This document shows, piece by piece, positions 35,201 through 42,552 of a DNA stretch of 64,000 nt; the stretch's first letter is position 1, and every line of letters starts with the position of its first letter. Position numbers and translations under genes: made by a program. Below the pieces are notes generated by a model. It was not told the DNA's origin. It searched no databases and saw only the letters and a program-made list of their open reading frames with translations. This DNA is from Streptomyces luteolifulvus (GTDB lineage: Bacteria > Actinomycetota > Actinomycetes > Streptomycetales > Streptomycetaceae). The DNA lies in assembly GCF_008806595.1 (NCBI RefSeq), contig NZ_VZRB01000013.1, positions 162,521 through 226,520 on the forward strand, read 5' to 3'.

Positions 35201-38200
35201 ACCCGACGGGGCGGCCGGTGGCGACCGTGGAGCGGATGACCGTACGCCCGGTGTCCGCCGAGCAACTCGACCGGGGCGGTCACGGCGGCGATCTCCTGCG
35301 GCTGGCCTGGACACCCGTGCCGGTGCCGGAGAGCGCGGGCGGGGCCGCGCTCGTGGGTGATCTTCCTGGCACCGAGCTCCCGCGGGCTGCCGGACTGGCA
35401 GCGCTGGACGTCGTACCGCCCGTGGTGTTCTGGGCCGTGGGGGCCGAGGACGGCGATCCGTTGCGCGGGTGTCGTGCGAGGACCGGTGAGGTGCTGGCCG
35501 CCGTGCAGGAGTGGCTGGCGGAGGACCGGTTCGCCGGCAGCCGGCTGGTGTTCGTGACCCGGGGTGCCGCGGCGACCGACGACGGGGAGCCGGTCGAGCT
35601 TGCCCAGGCGCCGGTGTGGGGGCTGGTCCGGGCGGCGCAGGCCGAGCATCCCGGCAGGTTCGGGCTCGTCGACACCGACGGGACGGCCGAGTCCTCAGCC
35701 GTGCTCGGACGGCTCGCCGGGACGACCGAACCGGAACTCGCCCTGCGGTCCGGCAGGTTGACCGTGCCACGTCTCGCGCCCCTGACCGTGACCGGCGGCG
35801 GTGAGAAGCCGTGGAACTCCACGAGTACCGTGCTCGTCACCGGGGGTACGGGTGCGCTGGGCGCGCTGGTCGCCCGGCATCTCGTCACGGCACACGGAGT
35901 CCGCCACCTGGTGTTGACCGGGCGTCGCGGCCCGCAGGCGCCCGGGGCCAAGGCCCTGCGCGAGGAGCTGACCGGGCTCGGCGCGGCGGTGTCCGTCGTG
36001 GCCTGTGACGTCGCCGACCGGGCGCAAGTGGCCGCCGTGCTGGCCGGGATTCCCGGCGAGCATCCGCTGCACGCGGTCGTGCATGCGGCGGGCGTCGCCG
36101 ACAGCGGGCTCGTCACCGATCTGACACCCGAGCGGCTCGGCTCCGTACTCGCGCCCAAGGCCGACGCGGCCTGGCATCTGCACGAACTCACCCTCGACGC
36201 CGGCCTGGACGCCTTTGTGATGTTCTCCTCGGCCGGTGGACTGGTGCTGGCCGCCGGGCAGGGCAACTACGCCGCTGCCAACGTCTTCCTGGACGCCCTC
36301 GCCGCGCACCGCGCCGCCGTGGGCCTGCCCGTGACGTCGGTGGCGTTCGGCCTCTGGGACACCCGCGACCCGGCCGCGGCCGAGTCCTCCGCGGATTCCG
36401 ACGTGGCCCAGGTGCGGCGCCTGGGGCTCCCCGCGCTTCCGCCCGCCGACGCGCTGGCCCTGCTCGACGCCGCCGTCACCGCCGGGCAGCCCTGTGCGAC
36501 GGCTTTGCGGGTCGATCGCGCGGTGGTCCGGGCCAGGGGTGAGGTGCCGGCGCTGCTGCGGGGACTGGTGCGCGGCACCACCACCCGCCGCGCCGCGCAG
36601 GCCGCCGCGGGCAGCGGTGCACCCGCTCACGCTCTCGCCGAGCAGCTGGCGGGGCTGTCCGGGACCGAGCGGGTGCGTGTCGTGGTCGACCTCGTACGGG
36701 ACCGGGCCGCCACGGTGCTCGGGCACGCGAGCGGTGACGACGTCCGCGCCGACCGGCCCTTCTCCGGCCTCGGCTTCGACTCGCTGGCCGCGGTGGAGCT
36801 GAGAAACGCGCTGAACGCGGCGACGGGGCTGCGGCTTCCCGCCACCCTTGTCTTCGACTACCCGAACGCCGGGGCGGTGGGCGAGTTCATCGTCTCCCGG
36901 CTGACCGGGTCCGCCACCACCACCCCTGTGTCCGCACCCGTGGCGGCGGCCGTCGCCCCGGCCGACGAACCCATCGCCGTCGTCGGCATCCACTGCCGCT
37001 TCCCCGGCGGCGTGAACTCCGCCGAGGACCTGTGGCGGATGCTCGACGAGGGCCGGGACGCCGTCACCGGGTTCCCGGTCGACCGCGGCTGGGACATCGA
37101 CGGCGTGTACGACCCGAGGGCGGGCGTCCCCGGCAAGACGTACGTCCGCAGCGGCGGATTCCTGCACGACGCGGGGGAGTTCGACCCCGAGTTCTTCGGC
37201 ATCATGCCGCGCGAGGCGCCGGCCCTGGACCCGCAGCAGCGGCTCCTGCTCCAGGGGGCCTGGGAGACCTTCGAGCGGGCCGGGATCGACCCCGCCTCGG
37301 TGCGCGGCAGCCGGACCGGCGTCTACGTCGGAGTGATGTACACGGAATACGGCATACGGGTGCAGCAGCACGTTCCCGAGGAGATCGCCGCCTATCTCTC
37401 CGGCGGCAGCGGCGCCAGCATCGCCTCCGGGCGGGTCGCCTACACCCTCGGCCTGGAGGGCCCCGCGGTCACCATCGACACCGCGTGCTCCTCCTCCCTG
37501 GTGGCCCTGCACCTTGCCTGCCAGGCGCTGCGGCAGGGCGAGGTGGGCATGGCGCTCGCGGGCGGCGTGACCGTTCTGCCGACGCCGGACGTGTTCGTGG
37601 ACTTCAGCCGGCAGCGCGGCCTGGCGCCGGACGGCCGGTGCAAGGCGTTCGCCAAGAGCGCCGACGGGACCGCCTGGTCGGAGGGCATCGGCCTGCTGCT
37701 GGTGGAACGGCTCTCCGACGCCCGCAGCAACGGCCACCCCGTGCTCGCCGTGATCCGTGGGTCCGCCATCAACCAGGACGGCGCGTCCAACGGTCTCACC
37801 GCACCCAACGGCCCCTCCCAGCAGCGGGTCATCGAGGCGGCGCTCGCCGCGTCGGGGCTCTCGCCCCGGGACGTCGACCTGATCGAGGGACACGGTACGG
37901 GCACCGCGCTCGGCGACCCCATCGAGGCGCAGGCGCTGCTGGCGACGTACGGGCAGGGCCGGCCGGCGGACCGGCCGGTGTGGCTCGGCTCCATCAAGTC
38001 CAACCTCGGGCACGCGCAGGCCGCGGCCGGCGCCGCCGGTGTGATCAAGCTGGTGCAGGCGATGCGCCACGGCGTCATGCCGCGCACCCTGCACGTGGAC
38101 GAGCCCTCGGACCAGGTCGACTGGTCGGTGGGCGCCGTCGAACTGCTCACCCGGGCCAGGGAATGGCCGCGAGACGACCGGCCGCGCAGGGCGGCGGTGT

Positions 38201-41200
38201 CGTCCTTCGGTCTCAGCGGCACCAACGCCCACGTCGTCCTGGAGGAGCCGCCCGCGGACGACGTCGACGCCGCCACGGACGCCGCCCCCGACGACCCCCC
38301 GGCCGCCACGCCTGTGCCCTGGGTCCTGTCCGGCAGGACCGACATGGCCCTGCGCAGCGCGGCCGAACGGCTTGCCGCCCATGTCACCGCCACCACCCCG
38401 CCGTGCGCCGACGTCGGCTGGTCCCTCGCGTCCGGCCGCGCGGCACTGGAGCACCGGGCCGTGGTGCTGGGCGGGGACCGGACGGAACGGCTCGCCGGCC
38501 TCGCGGCCGTCGCCGCCCGACGGCCCGCGCCCGGCGTGGTGACCGGCACCGCCACACAGAACGGCCGCCTCGCCGTACTGTTCACCGGCCAGGGCGCCCA
38601 GCGGCTCGGCATGGGCCGCGAACTCCACACCGTCCACCCGGCGTTCGCCACCGCCTTCGACGCTGCCGTGGACCTCCTCGACGCGCACCTCGACCGGCCC
38701 CTGCGGGACGTGATCTGGGGAGACGACGAGGAACTCGTCGACCGGACGGTGTACGCGCAGGCCGGGCTGTTCGCGGTGGAGACGGCACTGTTCCGGCTGG
38801 TCGAGTCGTGGGGCGTACAGCCGGACTATGTGGCCGGGCACTCCATCGGCGAGCTGGCCGCCGCGCACGCCGCAGGCGTGCTGTCCCTGCCGGACGCGGC
38901 ACGGCTGGTCGCCGCCCGGGGCCGGCTGATGCAGGCACTGCCCGCAGGCGGCGCCATGGCCGCGGTGCAGGCCGAGCCCGGCGAGGTACGTGACGCGCTG
39001 CCGCCGGGCGTCGACATCGCGGCGGTCAACGGACCGCGCTCGGTGGTCGTCTCCGGCCCCGAGGACGCCGTGACCGCCACCGTCGACCGGTTCCTCGCGC
39101 AGGGCCGCAAGGCCACCCGCCTGCGGGTCAGCCACGCGTTCCACTCCGCGCTGATGGAACCGATGCTCGACGACTTCCGAGCCGTGGCGTCCACACTGGA
39201 CTACGGCCCGCCGCGCATACCGGTGATCTCCAACGTGACCGGAGGCCCGGCCGACGCCGAGACCCTGTGCACCCCCGACTACTGGGTGGAACACGTACGG
39301 CGGACCGTCGCCTTCGCCGACGGCGTCGCCGGCCTCGTCGAGCGCGGGGTGACCGCGTTCCTCGAACTCGGGCCCGACGCCGCGCTGACGCCGATGGTCG
39401 ACGAAGTCACCGACGGCGACCGGCTCGTGGCGCCCGCGCTGCGCCGCGACCGTTCCGAACCCGCCCAACTGCTCACCGCCCTCGCCCAGCTCCACGTCAC
39501 CGGCATCCCGGTCCGCTGGACGCAGGCCTTCGCGCACACCGGAGCCCGGCGTGTCGACCTGCCCACCTACCCGTTCGAGAAGCGGCACTTCTGGCTCTCG
39601 CCGCCGGCCGGCGCGACGAGCGCAAGGGAGGCCGGTGACGCGACCGGGCACGGCCAGCGCAACGCCGCCCACCCGCTGCTGTCCGCGGTCATGCCCGCCC
39701 CGCAGGGCGGCGGCCTGGTGCTCACCGGCCGGATCTCGATGCAGACCGACAGCCAGGCCTGGCTCGCCGACCACAACGTGATGGGCATGGGCCTGCTGCC
39801 CGGCACCGGCTTCGTCGAACTCGCCCTGCGCGCCGCGGAGGAGGCCGGCTGCGACACCGTGGAAGAGCTGGTGATCCAGCAGCTGATGCCGCTGCCCGAA
39901 AGGGGCGGCGCGGCCGTACAGGTCGTCGTCGACGGCCCGGACCCGTCGGGGCGGCGCCCGTTCGCGATCTACTCCCGCTTCGAGGACGCCCCCGACGAGG
40001 TGCCCTGGACCCGGCATGTCACCGGCATGCTGGCCACCGAGCGGCAACCCGCCCCCGGCAGCGAGGAGTTCGGCCTCGGCGGCGACCGGTGGCCGCCCGT
40101 CGACGCGCAGCCGGTGGACATCGACGGCGTCTACGACTACCTGACCGGCAAGGGCTACCACTTCGGCCCGATGTTCCGGGGCCTGCGCGCGGTGTGGCTG
40201 CGCGGCCGGGACCTGTTCGTCGAGGTCGCCCTCCCGGACCACGCCGAGCAGGACGCCCGCGCCTACCGGCTGCACCCGTCGCTGCTGGACGCCGCCATGT
40301 CCGCCACGGACTTCCTGGGCGGCCGCAGACCGCAGGACGTCGGAGCGGGCCAACTCCCGTTCTCCTGGACCGGGGTGAGACTGCACTCGGCGGGCGGCCA
40401 CAGCAGGCTGCTGGCCCGGATCAACTGGATCGGCTCCGACGAACAGGCCGGTTCCGAGGCGGTCCGCATCGACCTGGCCGCACCCGACGGCAGCCCCGTC
40501 GCCTCGGTCGAGTCGCTCGTCGTACGGCCGGTCACCGCGGACAGACTCGTCGCCGAGGGCGCCGCCCAGACCGGGGCCCGGCACCTGGAATCGGTGTTCC
40601 GGGCCGGCTGGATCCCGCTGCCGCTGGGCGACGCGGGCGAAGCGGCCCCGGGCCGATGGGCCGTCCTCGGCTCCGACGGGCTCGGGATCGGCCCCGAGGA
40701 CGTCCCGGTGTACGCCGACCTCACCGCGCTCCGGGCCGCGCTGGACGACGACGCGGCGCCGTTGGAGCTGGTGTTCCTGCCGGTCGAGCCCGGAGACGAC
40801 GAGATGCCGGACGCGGTCCGTTCGCGGCTCGCGACCGTGCTCGCCACGCTCCAGGACTTCCTCGCCGACGAACGGCTCGCCGCGACCCGGCTGGCCGTTC
40901 TGACCTGGTTCGGCGCCGACGGGGACGGTGCACACCTGGACCTCACCGTCGCACCGGTGTGGGGCCTGGTCCGCGCGGCGCAGGCCGAGAACCCCGGCCG
41001 GATCGTGCTCGTCGACCTGGACGCCCAGGAGTCCTCGCTCGCCAGGCTGCCCGCGGTCGCCGCCCTGTCCGAGCCGGAGGTGTCGGTGCTCGGCAACCAG
41101 GTGCGCGTCCCACGACTGGCCCACGTGCCGCAGCCGGCACAGCCCCCGGCCTCGCGCTGGCGGCCGGACGGCACCGTGCTGATCACGGGCGGCACCGGCG

Positions 41201-42552
41201 GGCTGGGCGCCCTGCTCGCCCGTCACCTCGTCGCCGAACACGGCGTACGCCATCTGCTGCTCGTCGGCCGCCGCGGCCCGGACGCCCCCGGCGTCGCCGA
41301 ACTCCGCACCGAACTGGAGGAGTCGGGGGCCGAGGTCACCGTGGTGGCCTGCGACGTCGCCGACCGGGACGCGCTCGGCAAACTGCTCGCCACCGTGCCC
41401 GGCGACCATCCGCTCACCGGCGTGATCCACGCGGCCGGCGTGCTGGACGACGCCCTCGTCACCTCGCTGACCCCCGAGCACCTGCACACGGTGCTCCGGC
41501 CGAAGGCGGACGCGGCCTGGGCGCTGCACGAGCTGACCGAGGATCTCGACCTCGACGCGTTCGTGCTGTTCTCCTCGGTCGCCGGACTGCTCGACCCGCT
41601 CGGCCAGGGCAACTACGCCGCGGCCAACGCCTTCCTCGACGCGCTGGCACGGCATCGGCACCGGCACCGGATGCCCGCCACCTCCCTGGTGTGGAATCTG
41701 TGGGCAGGGGAGGGCGGCATGGCCCGGAGCACCGATCCCGCGCTGGTGCACCGCCTGGCCGCCCGTGGCACCCCGGTGCTGACCGCCGCCGAGGGACTCG
41801 CCCTGTTCGACCGGGCGCTCACCGTGGACGAGCCCGTCCTGGTCCCGCTGCGGCTCGACCCGTCCGGCACGCAGATCCCGGCCGCGCTGCGCGACGTCAT
41901 GCCGGCCGCCCCGCGCAGCGCACCTCCCACCGAGGCCGCCCCGGCACAACGGGCGGCGGGGGCCGGGGATCCGGACGACCTGGTGCGGCGGCTGGCCGGA
42001 CTGTCCGCCGACGGCCGGGAACGGCTGCTGGCCGACCTCGTGCGCGCCCAGGTCGCCGAGGTGCGGCACGGCGACGCCGGCAGCGTCGACATGGGCAGGG
42101 GATTCACCGAACTGGGACTCGACTCCCTCGCCGCGATCGAGCTGCGCAACCGGCTCGGCGCGGCCACCGGGCTCAGACTGCCGGCCACGATGATGTTCGA
42201 CCACCCCACCCCGGCCGACGTGGTCGCGCTGCTGCTCGAAGAGCTGGCCGCCGACCTGCCGGACGCCCCCGCCCCGGCGGAGCCCGCACCCGCACTCGCA
42301 CCCGGCGGCGGGCAGCCCGACGACACGGAGGTACGGCGCCGGCTGGCCGCCGTACCCGTATCGGCGCTGCGCGCGGCGGGACTTCTGGACGCGATCCTGC
42401 GCCTGGGTGCCCCGGCACCCGGCGCACCACCCACCGACCATGCGGCCGACGCCCCGGCGGACCGCAGCGAGGAGATCAGGAGCATGGACGTCGACGATCT
42501 GGTCGCCGCCGCCCTCGCGGCCGCCGAAACCGGTGCGGAGCAGGACCGATGA
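26260..42552 (+). CDS. type I modular polyketide synthase: loading ACP plus three KS-AT-DH-KR-ACP modules
   Basis: A 5430-residue PKS. Domain order with rough residues: loading ACP 15-95; module 1 KS 110-540, AT 645-965, DH 1010-1290, KR 1480-1720, ACP 1760-1840; module 2 KS 1855-2285, AT 2375-2700, DH 2725-3010, KR 3185-3410, ACP 3465-3545; module 3 KS 3565-3995, AT 4105-4430, DH 4470-4760, KR 4970-5200, ACP 5245-5330; then a C-terminal docking tail. All KS have the TACSS cysteine and both histidines. All ATs carry HAFH, so malonyl-CoA. All DH have HxxxGxxxxP. KR1 and KR3 have the B-type VDD/LDD motif; KR2 has ADS instead. It should add three conjugated double bonds to an aminoacyl starter. 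The first domain is an ACP, so the starter must be delivered in trans. GTG 26260 follows a GGAGGGG site. Confidence 0.93.
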   Translation: MTSAHTLGTLPAPEQLRVLAELVREQVRAVLREAGEEPDAVDPARPFREVGVDSLGLVKLQRLLSAATGLALPPTVAFDFPTAADLARHLRDGLLGSAAEATEEPPPPQATDEPIAVLGIGCRFPGSAASPDRLWQLIAEGRHVVDDFPDDRGWDLDRLYDPDPATPGSTYVRHGGFLKEAGDFDAGFFGISPREALAMEPQQRLVLETAWEALERAGIDPDSLRGSRSGVFIGADPQDYGMPLHEAPDGLDGYLMTGNSPSVLSGRVAYVLGTEGPTLSVDTACSSALVALHLAVQSLRAGECVLALTGAASVMVHPGAFTSFSRQRGLAPDGICRPFAAAANGTAWSEGAAVFLLARLSDARRLGHPVLAVIRGTAINSDGASNGLTAPNGLAQQRVIRQALANAGLTTGDVDAVEAHGTATALGDPIEAHALIATYGTAHSPGTPLWLGSVKSNIGHSQSAAGAAGLIKMIMAMRHDVLPPTLHVDEPTPHVDWSAGTVRLLTEAVPWEPGERPRRAGVSAFGVSGTNAHVVVEEPPRPEPRPQSESPLPAPAPRPQPEGPLPTAFSARSAQALRAQAQRLLDFVRTEPRPRRDDLAHSLATGRAAMPHRAVLLAADDDELHAGLRAVAAGETHPALVTGTVTGGGLAFLFTGQGSQRHAMGRELYRTHPRFAEALDEAIGYLDLQLEHSLWDVLFADDSEAAELLDRTMYAQPALFALETALFRLVESWGLRPDFVAGHSVGELTAAHVAGVLSLPDAAMLVAARGRLMQELPQTGAMVAVQAPADEVTALLRDEPGVDIAAVNGPNAVVISGDETAALRIADALAARGHRTRRLRVSHAFHSALMEPMLAEFRRIAQVMTYAEPTIPVVSNVTGTLLATDRLRSPEYWVDHVRQPVRFADGIAFLEAAGVTTFLELGPDGVLSAMAEDCVADESDCAFAPALRRDHDEHTGVLSAVALAHVRGAHVAWDACHPEARRIDLPTYAFQRQRYWLTAQKTAGDARGVGQQPVGHPLIGAMLTLAAGDGVLLSGRLSPRVQPWLADHVIAGSTLLPGTAFVELALLAADQVGCDTVEALDLEAPLALPDDCGTALQLVVGEADATGRRTVEFYARREDSTAEDDWTRHAGGVLARATTTPAAGTTAWPPPGAEPVDVTGFYERLTHEGYGYGPAFHGLRALWRTEGEVYAEVALPVDHRDAAYGLHPALLDASLHALGHALPQPDGRVTLPFTWHGVSLHATGANEVRVRITATGSDTVSIELTDGTGVSVATVNSLVVRSVDADRIGAAAGTRGALLRVDWTELPLAESAANATWAVLGDDPHGLGEALGARHTAEAAGADVVVTALRARAGATPPDAAREAAGRALRLVQDFLADEQLAGARLVVVTDNAVPALWTEAPDETARATAPVWGLLRAAQAEHPGRVILVDADLTTAGGAAGLASLLPAAVACWEPELAVRDRRLLAPRLVRGGGTAEAAGWPDHGTVLITGGTGGLGALVARHLVTEHGVRRLVLAGRRGIVAQGAEQLRDELTEAGAIVTVTACDVSDRDALSAVLDAIPEDHPLTGVVHAAGIVDDGTFEDLTPDRIGTVFAPKADGAWHLHELTRDLPLSAFVLFSSAAGFLDGAGQANYAAANTFLDALAEHRRLAGLPATSIGWGLWPREHGMGAGLSDVAVHRVTRLGLRELSVAENLAMLDAALRSGEAFTAPLWFDATALRGRPGGIPPLLRTLVRAPARRAADPAPPTTTAQRLAELSDEQRRDHLLDLVRKQVAAVLGHSGADAIDAKRAFSDLGFDSLAAVELRNALNTATGMRLSATLVFDYPTPLALAAHLADRLVQGRPKRAATAPAVRGVSDEPVAIIGMACRYPGGVSSPEDLWRLVAEGRDAIAEFPGDRGWDIAELYDPEPGKPGKTATKEGGFLYDAALFDPDFFGISPREAVAVDPQQRLMLEASWEAFERAGIDPRSVHGSRTGVFSGVMYHDWANRPGDIPEEYAGYLGNGGHTAVVSGRVAYTFGLEGPAVTVDTACSSSLVALHLAAQALRSGECTLALAGGVTVMSTADTFVDMNRQGGLSSDGRCKSFADAADGTGWGEGVGVLLVERLSDARRLGHPVLAVVRGSAVNQDGASNGLTAPNGPSQERVIGQALAAAGLSSADVDVVEGHGTGTTLGDPIEAQALLAAYGQGRPEGRPLWLGSIKSNLGHTQAAAGVAGIMKMVLAMRRGVLPRTLHVDEPSGQVDWASGAVELLTEAREWPGVAGRPRRAAVSSFGISGTNAHVIVEEPAAGEAASSGGDVAPVAWVVSGKTPEALVAQADQLRAYAAEHEALSLPDVAWSLAGRARFEHRAVVVGADREELLAGLSDVGTASRLEGKLAFLFTGQGAQRVGMGRELAARFPVFAETFDEVAGALDAHLERPIREVLWGEDPALLEQTGWAQPGLFAVEIALFRLLESVGLKPDFVAGHSIGELAAAHVAGVLTLVDAAQLVAARGRLMQALPAGGAMASVRAAEAEVREALVDGVEIAAVNGPRSVVISGTEDGVTETIDKLHGHKVTRLRVSHAFHSPLMEPMLADFAEVASQLHYNSPLIPVISTLTGQPVTDDLCDPQYWVRQVREPVRFADAVTALTDQGATTFLELGPDTVLAAMAEDTLPADTHVIATQRRDRHEAHTLLTALGALHTRGTDVDFTALHPGRHIDDLPTYPFQRDHYWLTPLRTAGDVGSAGLEAVEHPLLSAAVTVADADRVIMTGRLSPGRQEWLADHDILGSLLLPGTGFVELAVRAGDHVGCGRLEELTHRAPLILPAVGTVTVQVVVDAPDEAGVRPLTVHSRPDADTPWTLHATGAVAPDVADASFDLVQWPPDGAIPLPVDGLYEGLRERGYGYGPVFRALRRAWRQGEHVYAEVELPEGGDGTAYGLHPALLDAAMHADQLGEHGAVDGDTLLPFSWSGVTLHATGATALRVHLERLRGDEVCAMRLADPTGRPVATVERMTVRPVSAEQLDRGGHGGDLLRLAWTPVPVPESAGGAALVGDLPGTELPRAAGLAALDVVPPVVFWAVGAEDGDPLRGCRARTGEVLAAVQEWLAEDRFAGSRLVFVTRGAAATDDGEPVELAQAPVWGLVRAAQAEHPGRFGLVDTDGTAESSAVLGRLAGTTEPELALRSGRLTVPRLAPLTVTGGGEKPWNSTSTVLVTGGTGALGALVARHLVTAHGVRHLVLTGRRGPQAPGAKALREELTGLGAAVSVVACDVADRAQVAAVLAGIPGEHPLHAVVHAAGVADSGLVTDLTPERLGSVLAPKADAAWHLHELTLDAGLDAFVMFSSAGGLVLAAGQGNYAAANVFLDALAAHRAAVGLPVTSVAFGLWDTRDPAAAESSADSDVAQVRRLGLPALPPADALALLDAAVTAGQPCATALRVDRAVVRARGEVPALLRGLVRGTTTRRAAQAAAGSGAPAHALAEQLAGLSGTERVRVVVDLVRDRAATVLGHASGDDVRADRPFSGLGFDSLAAVELRNALNAATGLRLPATLVFDYPNAGAVGEFIVSRLTGSATTTPVSAPVAAAVAPADEPIAVVGIHCRFPGGVNSAEDLWRMLDEGRDAVTGFPVDRGWDIDGVYDPRAGVPGKTYVRSGGFLHDAGEFDPEFFGIMPREAPALDPQQRLLLQGAWETFERAGIDPASVRGSRTGVYVGVMYTEYGIRVQQHVPEEIAAYLSGGSGASIASGRVAYTLGLEGPAVTIDTACSSSLVALHLACQALRQGEVGMALAGGVTVLPTPDVFVDFSRQRGLAPDGRCKAFAKSADGTAWSEGIGLLLVERLSDARSNGHPVLAVIRGSAINQDGASNGLTAPNGPSQQRVIEAALAASGLSPRDVDLIEGHGTGTALGDPIEAQALLATYGQGRPADRPVWLGSIKSNLGHAQAAAGAAGVIKLVQAMRHGVMPRTLHVDEPSDQVDWSVGAVELLTRAREWPRDDRPRRAAVSSFGLSGTNAHVVLEEPPADDVDAATDAAPDDPPAATPVPWVLSGRTDMALRSAAERLAAHVTATTPPCADVGWSLASGRAALEHRAVVLGGDRTERLAGLAAVAARRPAPGVVTGTATQNGRLAVLFTGQGAQRLGMGRELHTVHPAFATAFDAAVDLLDAHLDRPLRDVIWGDDEELVDRTVYAQAGLFAVETALFRLVESWGVQPDYVAGHSIGELAAAHAAGVLSLPDAARLVAARGRLMQALPAGGAMAAVQAEPGEVRDALPPGVDIAAVNGPRSVVVSGPEDAVTATVDRFLAQGRKATRLRVSHAFHSALMEPMLDDFRAVASTLDYGPPRIPVISNVTGGPADAETLCTPDYWVEHVRRTVAFADGVAGLVERGVTAFLELGPDAALTPMVDEVTDGDRLVAPALRRDRSEPAQLLTALAQLHVTGIPVRWTQAFAHTGARRVDLPTYPFEKRHFWLSPPAGATSAREAGDATGHGQRNAAHPLLSAVMPAPQGGGLVLTGRISMQTDSQAWLADHNVMGMGLLPGTGFVELALRAAEEAGCDTVEELVIQQLMPLPERGGAAVQVVVDGPDPSGRRPFAIYSRFEDAPDEVPWTRHVTGMLATERQPAPGSEEFGLGGDRWPPVDAQPVDIDGVYDYLTGKGYHFGPMFRGLRAVWLRGRDLFVEVALPDHAEQDARAYRLHPSLLDAAMSATDFLGGRRPQDVGAGQLPFSWTGVRLHSAGGHSRLLARINWIGSDEQAGSEAVRIDLAAPDGSPVASVESLVVRPVTADRLVAEGAAQTGARHLESVFRAGWIPLPLGDAGEAAPGRWAVLGSDGLGIGPEDVPVYADLTALRAALDDDAAPLELVFLPVEPGDDEMPDAVRSRLATVLATLQDFLADERLAATRLAVLTWFGADGDGAHLDLTVAPVWGLVRAAQAENPGRIVLVDLDAQESSLARLPAVAALSEPEVSVLGNQVRVPRLAHVPQPAQPPASRWRPDGTVLITGGTGGLGALLARHLVAEHGVRHLLLVGRRGPDAPGVAELRTELEESGAEVTVVACDVADRDALGKLLATVPGDHPLTGVIHAAGVLDDALVTSLTPEHLHTVLRPKADAAWALHELTEDLDLDAFVLFSSVAGLLDPLGQGNYAAANAFLDALARHRHRHRMPATSLVWNLWAGEGGMARSTDPALVHRLAARGTPVLTAAEGLALFDRALTVDEPVLVPLRLDPSGTQIPAALRDVMPAAPRSAPPTEAAPAQRAAGAGDPDDLVRRLAGLSADGRERLLADLVRAQVAEVRHGDAGSVDMGRGFTELGLDSLAAIELRNRLGAATGLRLPATMMFDHPTPADVVALLLEELAADLPDAPAPAEPAPALAPGGGQPDDTEVRRRLAAVPVSALRAAGLLDAILRLGAPAPGAPPTDHAADAPADRSEEIRSMDVDDLVAAALAAAETGAEQDR
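32564..32841 (+). repeat. 278-bp tract identical to module 5 KS (copy 1)
   Basis: Inside KS2 of the first PKS. Every base matches 63723-64000, offset 31159; the copies first differ at 32563/63722. The tract has many codons ending in T or G, unlike the C-rich codon endings just upstream. The true length is unknown because the second copy is cut by the window edge. Confidence 0.9.

Noticed and set aside
35695..42441. Very long open frame (over 2200 codons) on the minus strand under PKS1
   Set aside because: It is the antisense shadow of highly GC-biased PKS coding sequence. The product is low-complexity Arg/Gly/Val-rich with no family pattern, and the plus strand has unambiguous PKS domains.
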